A DNA stretch of 64,000 nucleotides from a bacterium (GTDB taxonomy: Bacteria; Sysuimicrobiota; Sysuimicrobiia; Sysuimicrobiales; Segetimicrobiaceae), in the NCBI GenBank assembly GCA_035691305.1, contig DASSJF010000059.1, positions 32,677 to 96,676 of the forward strand, written 5' to 3'. The notes under the pieces were generated by a model, which ran no database searches, was not told the DNA's origin, and saw only the letters and a list, made by a program, of their open reading frames with translations. The stretch's first letter is position 1, and every line of letters begins with the position of its first letter. The translations under genes were made by a program, and so were the position numbers. This document shows, in pieces, positions 38,301 to 47,602 of this stretch.

Positions 38301-39812
38301 GTGCCCGAAGCGCGGTCGCTCGCGGACTGCACCGCCGCGGAGCTCCGTCGCCTGTACGCGGCGGGCGCAGCGTCCCCCTCGGAAGCGGTGCGGGCTGTGC
38401 TCGACCGCATCGCCTCGCTCGACTCGACCCTGCACGCCTACCTGTACGTGGACCGGGACGCCGCGCTGCGCGAGGCCGCGAGGTGGGACGGCCGCGCCGG
38501 CCGGGACGGGGCGCCGGCGCTCGCCGGCATCCCGATCGCGCTCAAGGACAACATCTGCACCCGGGGCTGGCCCACGACGGCCGGCTCGCGAATGCTGGAA
38601 GGCTTCCGGCCGCCGTACGATGCCACGGTGACGGCGCGCCTGCGCGAGGCCGGCGCGGTGCTGCTCGGCAAGACCAACTGCGACGAGTTCGCGTTCGGCA
38701 GCAGCACTGAAAACTCGGGGTACGGGCCGACCCGCAACCCCTGGGATCCCCTGCGCGTGCCGGGGGGTTCGAGCGGCGGATCGGCGGCGGCGGTCGCGGC
38801 GGGAGAGGCGACGCTGGCGCTCGGCAGCGACACCGGCGGCAGCATCCGCGAGCCGGGATCGTTCTGCGGCGTTGTCGCACTCAAGCCCACGTACGGGCGT
38901 GTCTCTCGCTACGGCCTGATCGCGTTCGCGTCGTCGCTCGACCAGATCGGGCCGTTCGCCCGGGACGTGCGCGACGCTGCGCTGCTGCTCGGGGCCGTCG
39001 CGGGACACGATCCCTGCGACTCGACCTCCTCGGCCGACCCCGTGCCGGCCTATGCCGACGCGTTGACCGGCGACGTGCGCGGGCTCCGGATCGGCGTCGT
39101 CAGAGAGTTTTTCGGCGAGGGCCTCGCGCCGGCCGTGGGCGAGGCGGTGCGCGCGGCGGCCGGCGTGTTGGCCGGGCTCGGCGCCGTCTGCGACGAGGTG
39201 TCGCTGCCGCACGCCGTCTACGCCCTGCCCGCCTACTACATCATCGCGCCGGCGGAGGCCAGCAGCAACCTCGCCCGGTACGCGGGCGTGCAGTACGGCC
39301 ACCGGACCGCGAAGGCCGGCGATCTGTACACCCTCTATGCGCGGTCGCGGCGGGAGGGGTTCGGCGCGGAGGTCAAGCGGCGGATCATGCTCGGCACCTT
39401 CGCGCTGTCGTCCGGCTACTACGACGCGTACTATCTCCGCGCGCAGCGCGTGCGCTCCGTCATCCGGCGGGAGTTCACGCAGGCGTTCGAGCGGTTCGAC
39501 GTCCTGCTCGGACCGGTCGCGCCGACGCCGGCGTTCCTCCTCGGCGAAAGGGTGGAGGATCCGCTGCAGATGTATCTCTCCGACATCTACACGATTCCGG
39601 TGAACCTTGCCGGGGTGCCGGGCATCTCGGTGCCGTGCGGCTTGGTGACGGGACTTCCGGTCGGGCTGCAGTTGATCGGCCGCGCGTTCGGCGAGGCGGC
39701 GCTTCTCAACGCGGCGTTCGCGTACGAGCAGGCGACGCCGCACCGCACCGTGCGTCCCCCCGTCGTCTCACAGCCGGGGACCCGGGGTAGACCGGCCGGA
39801 GGCCGGTCGTGA
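38301..39812 (+). CDS. gatA: Asp/Glu-tRNA amidotransferase subunit GatA
   Basis: 503 residues. Amidase that releases ammonia from glutamine for transamidation of Glu-tRNA(Gln) or Asp-tRNA(Asn). Ser-cisSer-Lys triad: K82 (ALKDN), S157 (GGSSGGS) and S181 (TGGSIR). The segment after the nucleophile reads REPGSFCG where most GatA have RQPAAFCG. GTG start 1 nt after the gatC stop. Presence of the complete operon implies an indirect route for at least one of Gln-tRNA or Asn-tRNA. Confidence 0.95.
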   Translation: MPEARSLADCTAAELRRLYAAGAASPSEAVRAVLDRIASLDSTLHAYLYVDRDAALREAARWDGRAGRDGAPALAGIPIALKDNICTRGWPTTAGSRMLEGFRPPYDATVTARLREAGAVLLGKTNCDEFAFGSSTENSGYGPTRNPWDPLRVPGGSSGGSAAAVAAGEATLALGSDTGGSIREPGSFCGVVALKPTYGRVSRYGLIAFASSLDQIGPFARDVRDAALLLGAVAGHDPCDSTSSADPVPAYADALTGDVRGLRIGVVREFFGEGLAPAVGEAVRAAAGVLAGLGAVCDEVSLPHAVYALPAYYIIAPAEASSNLARYAGVQYGHRTAKAGDLYTLYARSRREGFGAEVKRRIMLGTFALSSGYYDAYYLRAQRVRSVIRREFTQAFERFDVLLGPVAPTPAFLLGERVEDPLQMYLSDIYTIPVNLAGVPGISVPCGLVTGLPVGLQLIGRAFGEAALLNAAFAYEQATPHRTVRPPVVSQPGTRGRPAGGRS

Positions 39813-41245
39813 CCTACGAGACCGTCGTCGGCCTCGAGGTGCACGTGCAGCTCGAGACCGCGAGCAAGATGTTCTGCGGCTGCGCGGTCGAATTCGGCGC
39901 GCCCCCCAACACGCGGACGTGCCCGGTCTGCCTTGGGCTCCCGGGGGCGATGCCGGTGCTCAACCGCCGCGCGGTCGACCTCGGGCTGCGCACCGCCGTC
40001 GTCCTGGCCTGCCGGGTGCACCCGGAGAGCCAGTTCCACCGCAAGAACTACTACTATCCGGACCTGCCGAAGAACTACCAAATCTCCCAGTACCAGTACG
40101 CCGGACACCCGCCGCTGGCGGCGGCGGGCCGGATGGAGCTCGAGGGAGCCGGGACGGCGCGGACGATCGGTATCCGCCGCGTGCATCTCGAGGAAGATAC
40201 CGGGAAACTGCTCCACGCCGAAGGCCGCAGTCTGGTCGATTACAACCGGAGCGGCACGCCGCTCATGGAGGTCGTCACGGAGCCCGACCTCCGGTCGCCC
40301 GAAGAGGCGCGGCTTTTCCTCGCGCAGCTCCGCGCGGTGCTCCAGTACGCGGGCGTCACGACCGGCCGCATGGAGGAAGGCACCATGCGCTGCGACGCCA
40401 ACCTCTCGCTACGCGTTCCCGGCGGCCCCCACGGGATCCGGACCGAGGTCAAGAACATGAATTCGCTCCGCGCGGTGGAGCGGGCGCTGCGTTTTGAGGA
40501 GGCGCGCCAGCGGGAACTGCTGGCCCGGGGCGGGGCGGTCGTTCAGGAGACCCGCCACTGGGACGAGCAGCGCGGCGTGACCTTCTCGTCGCGCGAGAAG
40601 GAAGAGGCGCAGGACTACCGCTACTTCCCCGAGCCGGACCTCGTGCCGCTCGCGGTCGACGGCGCCTGGGTCGACCGGGTCCGCGCGGACCTGCCGGAGC
40701 TCCCGGATGCCAAGCGGCGGCGCTACGCCGAGGCCTTCGCGCTGCCCGAGCACGAAGCGCGCCTGCTCACCGCCACGCGGCCGATGGCCGAGTTCTTCGA
40801 GGACACCGTCCGGCGCTTCAACCAGCCCAGGATCGTCGCCAACTGGCTGGTCGGCGACATCGCGGCCTACCTCAACGAGGCGGGGCAGGAGATCGACCAG
40901 GCCAAGATCACGCCCGCGTCGCTCGCGGAGATGCTCAGCCTGCTCGAGCGGGGCACGCTGAGCGGCCGTCTCGCCAAGGACGTCCTCCCGGAGATGCTCA
41001 ATACCGGCCGGACCGCCGGCGAGATCGTCAAGGAGCGCGGGCTGGTCCAGATCAGCGATGAGTCCGCCCTGGCGGAGATGGTGGAGGCCGTGATCGCCGA
41101 GCATCCGGGGCCCGTCGGCGACGTCCGGGCGGGCAAGGACAAGGCCGTCGTGTTCCTCGTCGGCCAGGTGATGAAGCGCAGCCGCGGCCGCGCGAACCCC
41201 GAGGTCGTCAACCGCCTGCTGCGCGAGCGACTCGCCGCTCGTTGA
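39809..41245 (+). CDS. gatB: Asp/Glu-tRNA amidotransferase subunit GatB
   Basis: 478 residues, full length. The kinase-like domain begins [15 protein letters not shown]. The zinc site has Cys in FCGC and [29 protein letters not shown] is a hallmark, as is [13 protein letters not shown]. The C-terminal YqeY-like tail (about 330-478) binds the tRNA elbow. GTG start overlaps gatA by 4 nt. It activates the tRNA-bound Glu or Asp with ATP and receives ammonia from GatA. Confidence 0.96.
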   Translation: MTYETVVGLEVHVQLETASKMFCGCAVEFGAPPNTRTCPVCLGLPGAMPVLNRRAVDLGLRTAVVLACRVHPESQFHRKNYYYPDLPKNYQISQYQYAGHPPLAAAGRMELEGAGTARTIGIRRVHLEEDTGKLLHAEGRSLVDYNRSGTPLMEVVTEPDLRSPEEARLFLAQLRAVLQYAGVTTGRMEEGTMRCDANLSLRVPGGPHGIRTEVKNMNSLRAVERALRFEEARQRELLARGGAVVQETRHWDEQRGVTFSSREKEEAQDYRYFPEPDLVPLAVDGAWVDRVRADLPELPDAKRRRYAEAFALPEHEARLLTATRPMAEFFEDTVRRFNQPRIVANWLVGDIAAYLNEAGQEIDQAKITPASLAEMLSLLERGTLSGRLAKDVLPEMLNTGRTAGEIVKERGLVQISDESALAEMVEAVIAEHPGPVGDVRAGKDKAVVFLVGQVMKRSRGRANPEVVNRLLRERLAAR

Positions 41246-41270
41246 GGGGGCGGACCGCCTCTGCTAGAAT
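41242..41270 (+). promoter_or_regulatory. Promoter of dnaE
   Basis: TTGAGG (41242-41247), 17-nt spacer, TAGAAT (41265-41270), overlapping the end of gatB; predicted start near 41277, 29 nt before the dnaE ATG. Confidence 0.6.
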
Positions 41271-41305
41271 TGTAACTACGGCCCACATGCACAAGGAGAC
41301 TCCGC

Positions 41306-44300
41306 ATGCCCGGTGAGTTCGTTCACTGCCACCTGCATACGGAGTACTCCCTCCTGGACGGCGAGAGCCGCATCGAGCCCCTGATGAAGCGAGCGGCGGC
41401 GCTCGGAATGAAAGCGATCTCCCTCACCGATCACGGCGCCATGTACGGGGCGATCGAGTTCTACGAGAGCGCCCGCGCGCACGGCCTCAAGCCGATCATC
41501 GGGGTCGAAGCCTATGTCGCGCCCCGCGGCATGGCCGACCGGGACCCGAAGCTCGACGCCTCCGCCTTCCACCTCGTTCTGCTCGCCCGGAACGACGAGG
41601 GCTACCGGAATCTCCTGAAGCTCACCACCGCGGCGCACCTGGACGGTTTCTACTACAAGCCGCGGATCGACCGCGCGCTGCTGGCAAAGCGCAGCGGCGG
41701 CCTGATCGGTCTCTCCGCCTGTCTGAACGGCGAGATTCCGCGCGCGATCCTCCGGGACGACATGGAGGCGGCGCGCGCCCTGGCGGGGGCATATAAGGAG
41801 ATCTTCGGCCCGGAGCACTTCTACCTCGAACTGCAGGATCACGGCATCGCCGAACAGCGGACGCTCACGCGCGGCATCGCCGCGCTCGCCGAGGCCACCG
41901 GCCTGCCGCTCGTCGCCACGAACGACGTACACTACGTCACCCGCGACGAGGCCGACGCCCAGGACGCGCTGATGTGCATCCAGATGGGCATCGACCTGGC
42001 TCAAAAGGACAAGCCGCGGATGGGCGACGTGCCGGAGTTCTACCTGAAGAGTCCCGACGAGATGGCGGCGCGATTCAACGACTTCCCGCAGGCGCTTCGC
42101 TCGAGCCTCGCGATCGCGGAGATGTGCAACCTCGAGATCGAAACCGGTACCACCCGCCTGCCGCATTTTCCGCTGCCGGAGGGCGAGACCGCCGACACGT
42201 ATCTGCGGAAGCTGTGCGAGGCCGGCCTGCGCCGGATCTACGGCGAGGTCACCCCGGTGCTCGAGGAGCGGCTCGCCTACGAGCTGGGCGTCATCGTCAA
42301 GACCGGCTACGCGGCGTACTTCCTGATCGTTCAGGATTTCGTCGGCTTCGCGCGCGGGCGCGGCATCTACACCACGGTGCGCGGCTCCGCGGCGGGCAGC
42401 CTCGTGCTCTACGCCTGCGGCGTGACCGACGTCGACCCGATCGCGTACCGGCTGCCGTTCGACCGCTTCCTCAACCTCGAGCGCTATACGATGCCGGACA
42501 TCGACGTCGACTTCATGGACAGCCGTCGCGACGAAGTGATCAAGTACGTCGTCGAGAAGTACGGCGCGGACCGCGTCGCGCAGATCATCACCTTCGGGAC
42601 GCTCGGCGCGCGCGCCGCGATCCGCGACCTCGGCCGCGTGATGGGCCTGCCGTACGGCGATGTGGACCGGATTGCCAAGCTCGTGCCGGGGGCCAACGTC
42701 TCCCTACAGGATGCGCTCGCCGCCGAGCCGGAACTGCGCGCCGCCGTGGAGGGCAGCTCCCAGATCAAGCAGCTGATGGACATGGCCCAGAAGCTGGAGG
42801 GCGTGGCCCGCCACGCCAGCACCCACGCCGCGGGCGTGATCATCTCCCGCGATCCGCTGACCGACCACGTGCCGCTCCAGCGCGCGACCAAGGGCGATCT
42901 GTTGATGACGCAGTACGACATGAACAGCGTCGCGCGCCTCGGCCTGCTGAAGATCGACTTCCTCGGACTCACGAACCTGACGATTCTCGACGAGGCGATC
43001 GGGCTGGTCCGCAAGACGAAAGGGATCGAGATCGACCTGCAGCGCCTCCCGCTCGAGGACAAGCCGACATACGCGCTGCTCGCCTCCGGCGAGACGACGG
43101 GCATCTTCCAGCTGGAGGGCCGGGGGATGACCCGGTACCTCCGGGAGCTCAAGCCGGACCGGATCGAGGACGTGATGGCGATGGTGGCGCTCTTCCGGCC
43201 CGGGCCGATGGCCAACATTCCATCTTACATCCGGCGCAAGCACGGCCAGGAGAAGGTGACCTATCTGCACCCGCGACTCGAGCCGGTGTTGAAAGAAACC
43301 TACGGCGTGATGGTCTACCAGGAAGACATCATGACCGTCGCGCAGGCGATCGCGGGTTACACGCTGGCCGAGGCCGACGTGCTCTGCTACGCGATCCGCA
43401 AGAAGATCAAGGACCGGCTGCTCGCGCAGCGGGAGAAGTTCGTCAAGGGCGCGCGGGCCAACGGCGTGGACGCGAAGACGGTGGATCTGATCTTCGAGCA
43501 GTTCGAGCCGTTCGCGCGGTACGGCTTCAACCGCGCGCACGCCGCGTGCTACGGTCTGATCGCGTACTACACCGCCTACCTCAAGGCCCACCACGCGCCG
43601 GAGTATATGACCGCGCTGCTCTCGAGCATCGCCGGTGACATGGAAAAAGTCGCGCAGGCGGTCGGGGAATGCGCGCGGATGGCGCTCCAAGTCCTGCCGC
43701 CGGACGTGAACGAGAGCTCGGCGTCCTTCACGACGGACGGGCGGGTGATCCGCTTCGGGCTCGCGGCGGTCCGCAACGTCGGCGTCGGCGCGATCGACGT
43801 CGTCATCGCGGCGCGGGAGGCCGGCGGGCCGTTTACGGGCCTCGCCGACTTCTGCGGCCGTGTGGACACGCGCCTCGTCAACCAGCGCGTGATCGCGAGC
43901 CTGATCAAGGCCGGCGCCTTCGACCGCCTCGGTTCGCGTGCGCAGATGTTGCAGACCCTCGACGCGGTGCTGGAGCGGGCGCAGCGCAGCCAGCGCGCCC
44001 GCAACGAGGCGCAGACCGGCCTGTTCGCCGATCTCGGCGCGCCGCCCCCCGACGCATCGGCGGCGGCGGAGACGGCGGTGCAGGAGTTCACGAAGGAAGA
44101 GCTGTTGACGATGGAGCGCGAGATGCTCGGCCTCTTCATCTCGGACCATCCGCTCCGGCGCTGGGCGCCGGCCCTGGCGAAGCGGGCCACCGCGACGATC
44201 GCGCAGCTCGCGGATCTGCCGGACCGGCGCGAGGTGACGATCGGCGGTCTCATCGGGACGGTAAAGCGCAGCATGACGCGGTCCGGCTCCACGATGGCCT

Positions 44301-44854
44301 TCGTGACCCTCGAGGATCTGACCGGCAGCATCGAGGTGCTGGTGTTCCCGCGGGCCTACGAGCAGTACGGGCTGTCGCTCAAGCGCGACGCGGTCGTGTT
44401 GATGCGCGGGAAGCTCGACGTGGAGGAGCAGTCCGTCAAGCTCCTGTGCGACGAGGTGATCGCGCTGCCGGCCGTGCCGCCCGAAGAGACCGGCGCCGAC
44501 GCCGCGGTTCACGAGCTGGTGACCGTCGGGATGAACAACGGCGCCTCGGGGAACGGGCGTCAAGGCAACGGGTACAGCAACGGCGATCGGGGGCGGACGG
44601 CGGTCCGCGGCGCCGCGGGGGGGGCCGGGTCGTCCACGCGGCCGGCCGTGCGCGTGCGCGTCAGCACGGTTGAGGAGATTGAACAGCTCGAACGCTACCT
44701 GAAGGCTCATCCGGGGCCGCGGCGCATCTGCGCGCACGTCGTCAGCGGCGACGGCGAGCACGTCGTCCCGGTCCGGTCCGGCGCGCACGACGTCGAGGAA
44801 CTGCAGCAGTCGCTGGAGCAGCTGTTCGGCGAAGGGAATGTCTGGGAAGAATAG
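41306..44854 (+). CDS. dnaE: DNA polymerase III alpha subunit DnaE
   Basis: 1182-residue replicative polymerase. ATG with AAGGAG 8 nt upstream. The N-terminal PHP domain starts FVHCHLHTEYSLLDG and keeps the metal-site residues, so it may proofread as in Thermus DnaE. Palm acids: PDIDVDF (near 42,500) and KIDFLGLTNL (near 42,955). The HhH/fingers region includes RFGLAAVRNVGVGAI. An OB domain lies near 44,240-44,470. Then comes a Gly/Asn-rich linker (near 44,530-44,640) and a small C-terminal domain. Its last 17 nt overlap the DUF881 gene. Confidence 0.95.
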   Translation: MPGEFVHCHLHTEYSLLDGESRIEPLMKRAAALGMKAISLTDHGAMYGAIEFYESARAHGLKPIIGVEAYVAPRGMADRDPKLDASAFHLVLLARNDEGYRNLLKLTTAAHLDGFYYKPRIDRALLAKRSGGLIGLSACLNGEIPRAILRDDMEAARALAGAYKEIFGPEHFYLELQDHGIAEQRTLTRGIAALAEATGLPLVATNDVHYVTRDEADAQDALMCIQMGIDLAQKDKPRMGDVPEFYLKSPDEMAARFNDFPQALRSSLAIAEMCNLEIETGTTRLPHFPLPEGETADTYLRKLCEAGLRRIYGEVTPVLEERLAYELGVIVKTGYAAYFLIVQDFVGFARGRGIYTTVRGSAAGSLVLYACGVTDVDPIAYRLPFDRFLNLERYTMPDIDVDFMDSRRDEVIKYVVEKYGADRVAQIITFGTLGARAAIRDLGRVMGLPYGDVDRIAKLVPGANVSLQDALAAEPELRAAVEGSSQIKQLMDMAQKLEGVARHASTHAAGVIISRDPLTDHVPLQRATKGDLLMTQYDMNSVARLGLLKIDFLGLTNLTILDEAIGLVRKTKGIEIDLQRLPLEDKPTYALLASGETTGIFQLEGRGMTRYLRELKPDRIEDVMAMVALFRPGPMANIPSYIRRKHGQEKVTYLHPRLEPVLKETYGVMVYQEDIMTVAQAIAGYTLAEADVLCYAIRKKIKDRLLAQREKFVKGARANGVDAKTVDLIFEQFEPFARYGFNRAHAACYGLIAYYTAYLKAHHAPEYMTALLSSIAGDMEKVAQAVGECARMALQVLPPDVNESSASFTTDGRVIRFGLAAVRNVGVGAIDVVIAAREAGGPFTGLADFCGRVDTRLVNQRVIASLIKAGAFDRLGSRAQMLQTLDAVLERAQRSQRARNEAQTGLFADLGAPPPDASAAAETAVQEFTKEELLTMEREMLGLFISDHPLRRWAPALAKRATATIAQLADLPDRREVTIGGLIGTVKRSMTRSGSTMAFVTLEDLTGSIEVLVFPRAYEQYGLSLKRDAVVLMRGKLDVEEQSVKLLCDEVIALPAVPPEETGADAAVHELVTVGMNNGASGNGRQGNGYSNGDRGRTAVRGAAGGAGSSTRPAVRVRVSTVEEIEQLERYLKAHPGPRRICAHVVSGDGEHVVPVRSGAHDVEELQQSLEQLFGEGNVWEE

Positions 44855-45563
44855 CACGGCATCGCTCCGGATCGTCCTCGCGGTGCTGCTGGCCGCCTTG
44901 GGTTTCCTCGTGGTCGTCCAGATCCGCGCCAGCCGCGGACTCGCGGGCCAGGAAGACGTACCGACCCGCAACGTGTACGCGCTGGCCACGATGCTGCGCC
45001 AGGAGCGCGCCTCACGCCACGCGCTCGAAGCGCAGGTGGCCGATCTGCAGCGGCGGTTGTCCGAGTTCGAGCGGGTCACGGCGGAACGGCGCGGCACGAC
45101 CGAAGCGATGATGCGGGAGCTGGAAAGCCTCCGCGTCGCCGCGGGGCTCGTGCCGCTCACCGGCCCCGGCGTCACCGTGGTCGTCGACGCCACGCAGGCG
45201 CCGATGGTCGGCCACGCGCCGCCCGCGGTGCAGTACGTCGATCTGGTCAGCATCGTCAACGAGCTGTGGGCGGCCGGCGCCGAGGGGATCGCCATCAGCG
45301 GCGTGCGGATCACCGCCACGACCGGATACAGCGAGGTCGGCGGCACGATCCTCGCCGACCGCCATCGCCTCGCCCCGCCGTACACGATCGACGCGCTCGG
45401 GGATTCCGCGACCCTGCAGGGCGCGCTCGGAATCCGCGGCGGCGTGATCGAGGGACTCCGCACGCTCGGCCTGCAGATCACGATCACGCGCAAAGCGACC
45501 CTGAACCTTCCCGCCGCGCAGTCGCTGCCCGCCATCCATCTCGCCCGTCCCGCCTCGCCCTGA
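44838..45563 (+). CDS. DUF881 membrane-anchored protein
   Basis: 241 residues: N-terminal membrane helix (about 9-27), coiled coil (about 48-95) and a C-terminal alpha/beta domain with LTGPGVTVVVDA, DLVSIVNELWAAGAEGIAISGVRI and LADRHRLAPPYTIDALGD. These are DUF881 signatures; in firmicutes and actinobacteria such proteins sit near division genes, but function is unknown. ATG with AAGGG upstream lies inside dnaE (17-nt overlap), so it is translationally coupled to it. Confidence 0.88.
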   Translation: MSGKNSTASLRIVLAVLLAALGFLVVVQIRASRGLAGQEDVPTRNVYALATMLRQERASRHALEAQVADLQRRLSEFERVTAERRGTTEAMMRELESLRVAAGLVPLTGPGVTVVVDATQAPMVGHAPPAVQYVDLVSIVNELWAAGAEGIAISGVRITATTGYSEVGGTILADRHRLAPPYTIDALGDSATLQGALGIRGGVIEGLRTLGLQITITRKATLNLPAAQSLPAIHLARPASP

Positions 45564-45568
45564 GCGAG

Positions 45569-46582
45569 GTGCTGATCGCCGGGGCGTCGTTTGCGGGGCT
45601 GGGCGCGGCCCAGGCGCTCGGCGGCCGCGCGCTGCTCGTCGACCCGCTGCCGGTCGGCGAGGGCCAGACGTCGGCCTGCGGTGCGCCCGTCCGCGTACTC
45701 GAGGCGCTCGGCGCCTCGGGGTCGATTCAAGAAATCCACCGGGACCTGGTCATCCACACACCCGGACGCGAAGTCCGCTGGCCGGTGCCGGAGGCATTTT
45801 GCACCTTCGATTACCGCGCATGCTGCCGGGCCGCGTTCGACGCATCGGGCGCGGGGTTCGTTCGGGCGTCGGTGCGCGGCCGTCACGGGACGCTCGCGCT
45901 CACCTCGGCGGGTGGGATCCCGGCGCGTGTGCTCGTGGACGCGACGGGATGGCGCGCCGCGCTCGCCGGGCGCGCCGCCACGGACGGCGGCCGGTATTTC
46001 GGGCTGGAAGCCGAAGTGCCGGCGCCGTTTACCCCGGGCCTGCACTTCTACTTCTGGCGGGACGTGGCGCCGGACGGCTACGCGTGGGTCTTTCCGGCGG
46101 GGCGCGTCTCCCGCGTCGGCGTCCTGAGCTATCGGGGGCGCAGCGGAGTCGGCGCCCGGCTCGACGCGCTGCTGGTCCGGCTCGGCCTGCCGGGTGGACC
46201 GCGGCACGGCGGCTTTCTCGGCGCGCGCCTCGCACAACCGGTCGTCGACGGCGTCTTCGTCGCCGGCGACGCCGCGGGGCACTGTCTGCCGTTTACGGGC
46301 GAGGGGATCAGGTCGGCGGTGTGGGCGGGGCAGGTCTGCGGTCGGCTGGTGCGCCAGCTCCTCGACGGCGAGATCACGGCCGCGTCGGCCGCCGCCGAGT
46401 ACGAGGCCTACGTGGCGCGCCAGCGGCGGCGGTTCCGCGTACTCGAGTGGTCTACCATCGCGGCGCTTCGGCTGCCGGCGCGCGTGCTCGGGGTGCTCGC
46501 GGCCTGGGTCTCGCGTCCGGGGCCGCTCGGGGCGTTCATGAGGCACTATCTTGCACTATTCGCCGGCTCCGGCGTGCCGTAG
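45569..46582 (+). CDS. Geranylgeranyl-reductase-like FAD oxidoreductase
   Basis: 337 residues from GTG 45569. N-terminal Rossmann motif VLIAGASFAGLGAAQ (GxSxxG rather than GxGxxG), central ARVLVDATGWRAAL, and the FAD motif VFVAGDAAGHCLPFTGEGI, all typical of the geranylgeranyl reductase / lipid desaturating flavoprotein family. Substrate unknown. The chosen GTG leaves a very short first strand. A CTG at 45560 would overlap the DUF881 stop by the usual 4 nt (CTGA) and add LSE, so it may be the true start. Stops 10 nt before a heme membrane protein that could be its redox partner. Confidence 0.75.
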   Translation: MLIAGASFAGLGAAQALGGRALLVDPLPVGEGQTSACGAPVRVLEALGASGSIQEIHRDLVIHTPGREVRWPVPEAFCTFDYRACCRAAFDASGAGFVRASVRGRHGTLALTSAGGIPARVLVDATGWRAALAGRAATDGGRYFGLEAEVPAPFTPGLHFYFWRDVAPDGYAWVFPAGRVSRVGVLSYRGRSGVGARLDALLVRLGLPGGPRHGGFLGARLAQPVVDGVFVAGDAAGHCLPFTGEGIRSAVWAGQVCGRLVRQLLDGEITAASAAAEYEAYVARQRRRFRVLEWSTIAALRLPARVLGVLAAWVSRPGPLGAFMRHYLALFAGSGVP

Positions 46583-46592
46583 CCCCCGGGCC

Positions 46593-47108
46593 GTGCCGGT
46601 CTCGCTCTCCGGAATCGCCGCGTATCTGCTGCTGTGGGCCGGCGCCGCGACCGGCGTCCTCACGTCATCGGATGCAGTCCGCCGCCGCGCGGGCTGGCTC
46701 AACGCCCCGGTGCACGAAACGCTGTCGCTTGCCGGTCTGGGCGTCGCGCTACTCCATTCGGCGCAGAGCGTCATCGCGCCGCAGGGCGTCCGGCTCGACA
46801 TTCTGGTGTTTACCGGACCGCTCGCCATGGGGTCGGGGCTGCCGGCCGGGGTGCTGGCCCTGTACCTTACCGCCGTCTCGACCGTTTCGTTCTATCTCCG
46901 GCGTCATCTCGGCGGATGGTGGCGCGGTGTCCACGCGCTCGCCTACGCCGCCTACGGAACTGCCCTGTGGCACGCGTTCGCCGTCGGGGCAAACGCGTGG
47001 CTGCCGCCGGTGCGGTGGTTCTACGCCGCGTCGACCGGCGTGCTGGCCGCGCTGACTGTGCTACGGCTCAGCGCGCCCGTCCTGGCCCGGACGCGCGCAC
47101 CGTCGTAA
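46593..47108 (+). CDS. Ferric-reductase-like heme membrane protein
   Basis: 171 residues from the GTG at 46593 (MPVSLSGIAAYLLLWAG). Four to five helices; His pairs in VHETLSLAGLGVALLHS and GVHALAYAAYGTALWHAF are placed as heme ligands of the ferric-reductase-like transmembrane domain (YedZ/MsrQ-like). Such proteins move electrons across the membrane, for instance to methionine-sulfoxide or ferric-ion reductases. The adjoining flavoprotein could donate electrons. Its 3' end overlaps the convergent stress gene by 41 nt. Confidence 0.75.
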   Translation: MPVSLSGIAAYLLLWAGAATGVLTSSDAVRRRAGWLNAPVHETLSLAGLGVALLHSAQSVIAPQGVRLDILVFTGPLAMGSGLPAGVLALYLTAVSTVSFYLRRHLGGWWRGVHALAYAAYGTALWHAFAVGANAWLPPVRWFYAASTGVLAALTVLRLSAPVLARTRAPS

Positions 47109-47526
47109 CGGGGATCTTGGCGTGGCGGACGACGTACTCCGTGACGCTGCCCACGAACAGGTGCCCGACGCCGGTGCGGCTGTGGGTGCCCATTACGATG
47201 AGATCGGCCCCGAGCCGATCGGCTGTTTCTAGAATCTCGTCGCGAGTGTGGCCGGTGCGCACGACCGTCCGCCGTACACCCGGCGTTTTCGCGGCGAGGG
47301 CGTCGAGCGCGGTCTGCGCCCGCTCCCGAGCTCCGCGCACGACCGCGGCGGGAACGGGCGTGGGGACAACGGCCGGTCCCGCGGGCACCCATTGTACCTC
47401 GAAGTCGACCACGTACAGCAGCACGATGCGCGCGTCGAGGGCTCGGGCGATCTCGCCCGCCCAGGCGAGCGCCGCGGCTGCCGACGCGGAGAAATCGGTC
47501 GGGACGAGAATCGTCTTCGTGGGCAT
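47068..47526 (-). CDS. Universal stress protein (UspA family)
   Basis: 152 residues from ATG 47526 (MPTKTILVPTDFSASAAAAL); the upstream in-frame extension is not conserved. Usp fold with ILVPTDFS, ADRLGADLIVMGTHSRTG and VGSVTEYVVRHAKIPV. The ATP-site pattern G-x2-G-x9-G-S/T is imperfect: the second Gly is Ser (GTHS), the final GS is kept, so nucleotide binding is uncertain. Convergent with and overlapping the heme protein gene. Likely stress or energy-status responsive. Confidence 0.85.
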   Translation of the reverse strand: MPTKTILVPTDFSASAAAALAWAGEIARALDARIVLLYVVDFEVQWVPAGPAVVPTPVPAAVVRGARERAQTALDALAAKTPGVRRTVVRTGHTRDEILETADRLGADLIVMGTHSRTGVGHLFVGSVTEYVVRHAKIPVTTVRASGPGRAR

Positions 47527-47602
47527 GGCATTCACGTTCGTCGCCGCGGCGGGCGGCGCCTGTGCGGGAGGGACGCATGCGGCCGCCGCCAGTGTACCGA
47601 AC

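Noticed and set aside
42704..46546. 1280-codon open frame on the minus strand
   Set aside because: Antisense of dnaE, DUF881 and the FAD enzyme; compositionally a shadow frame without any domain.
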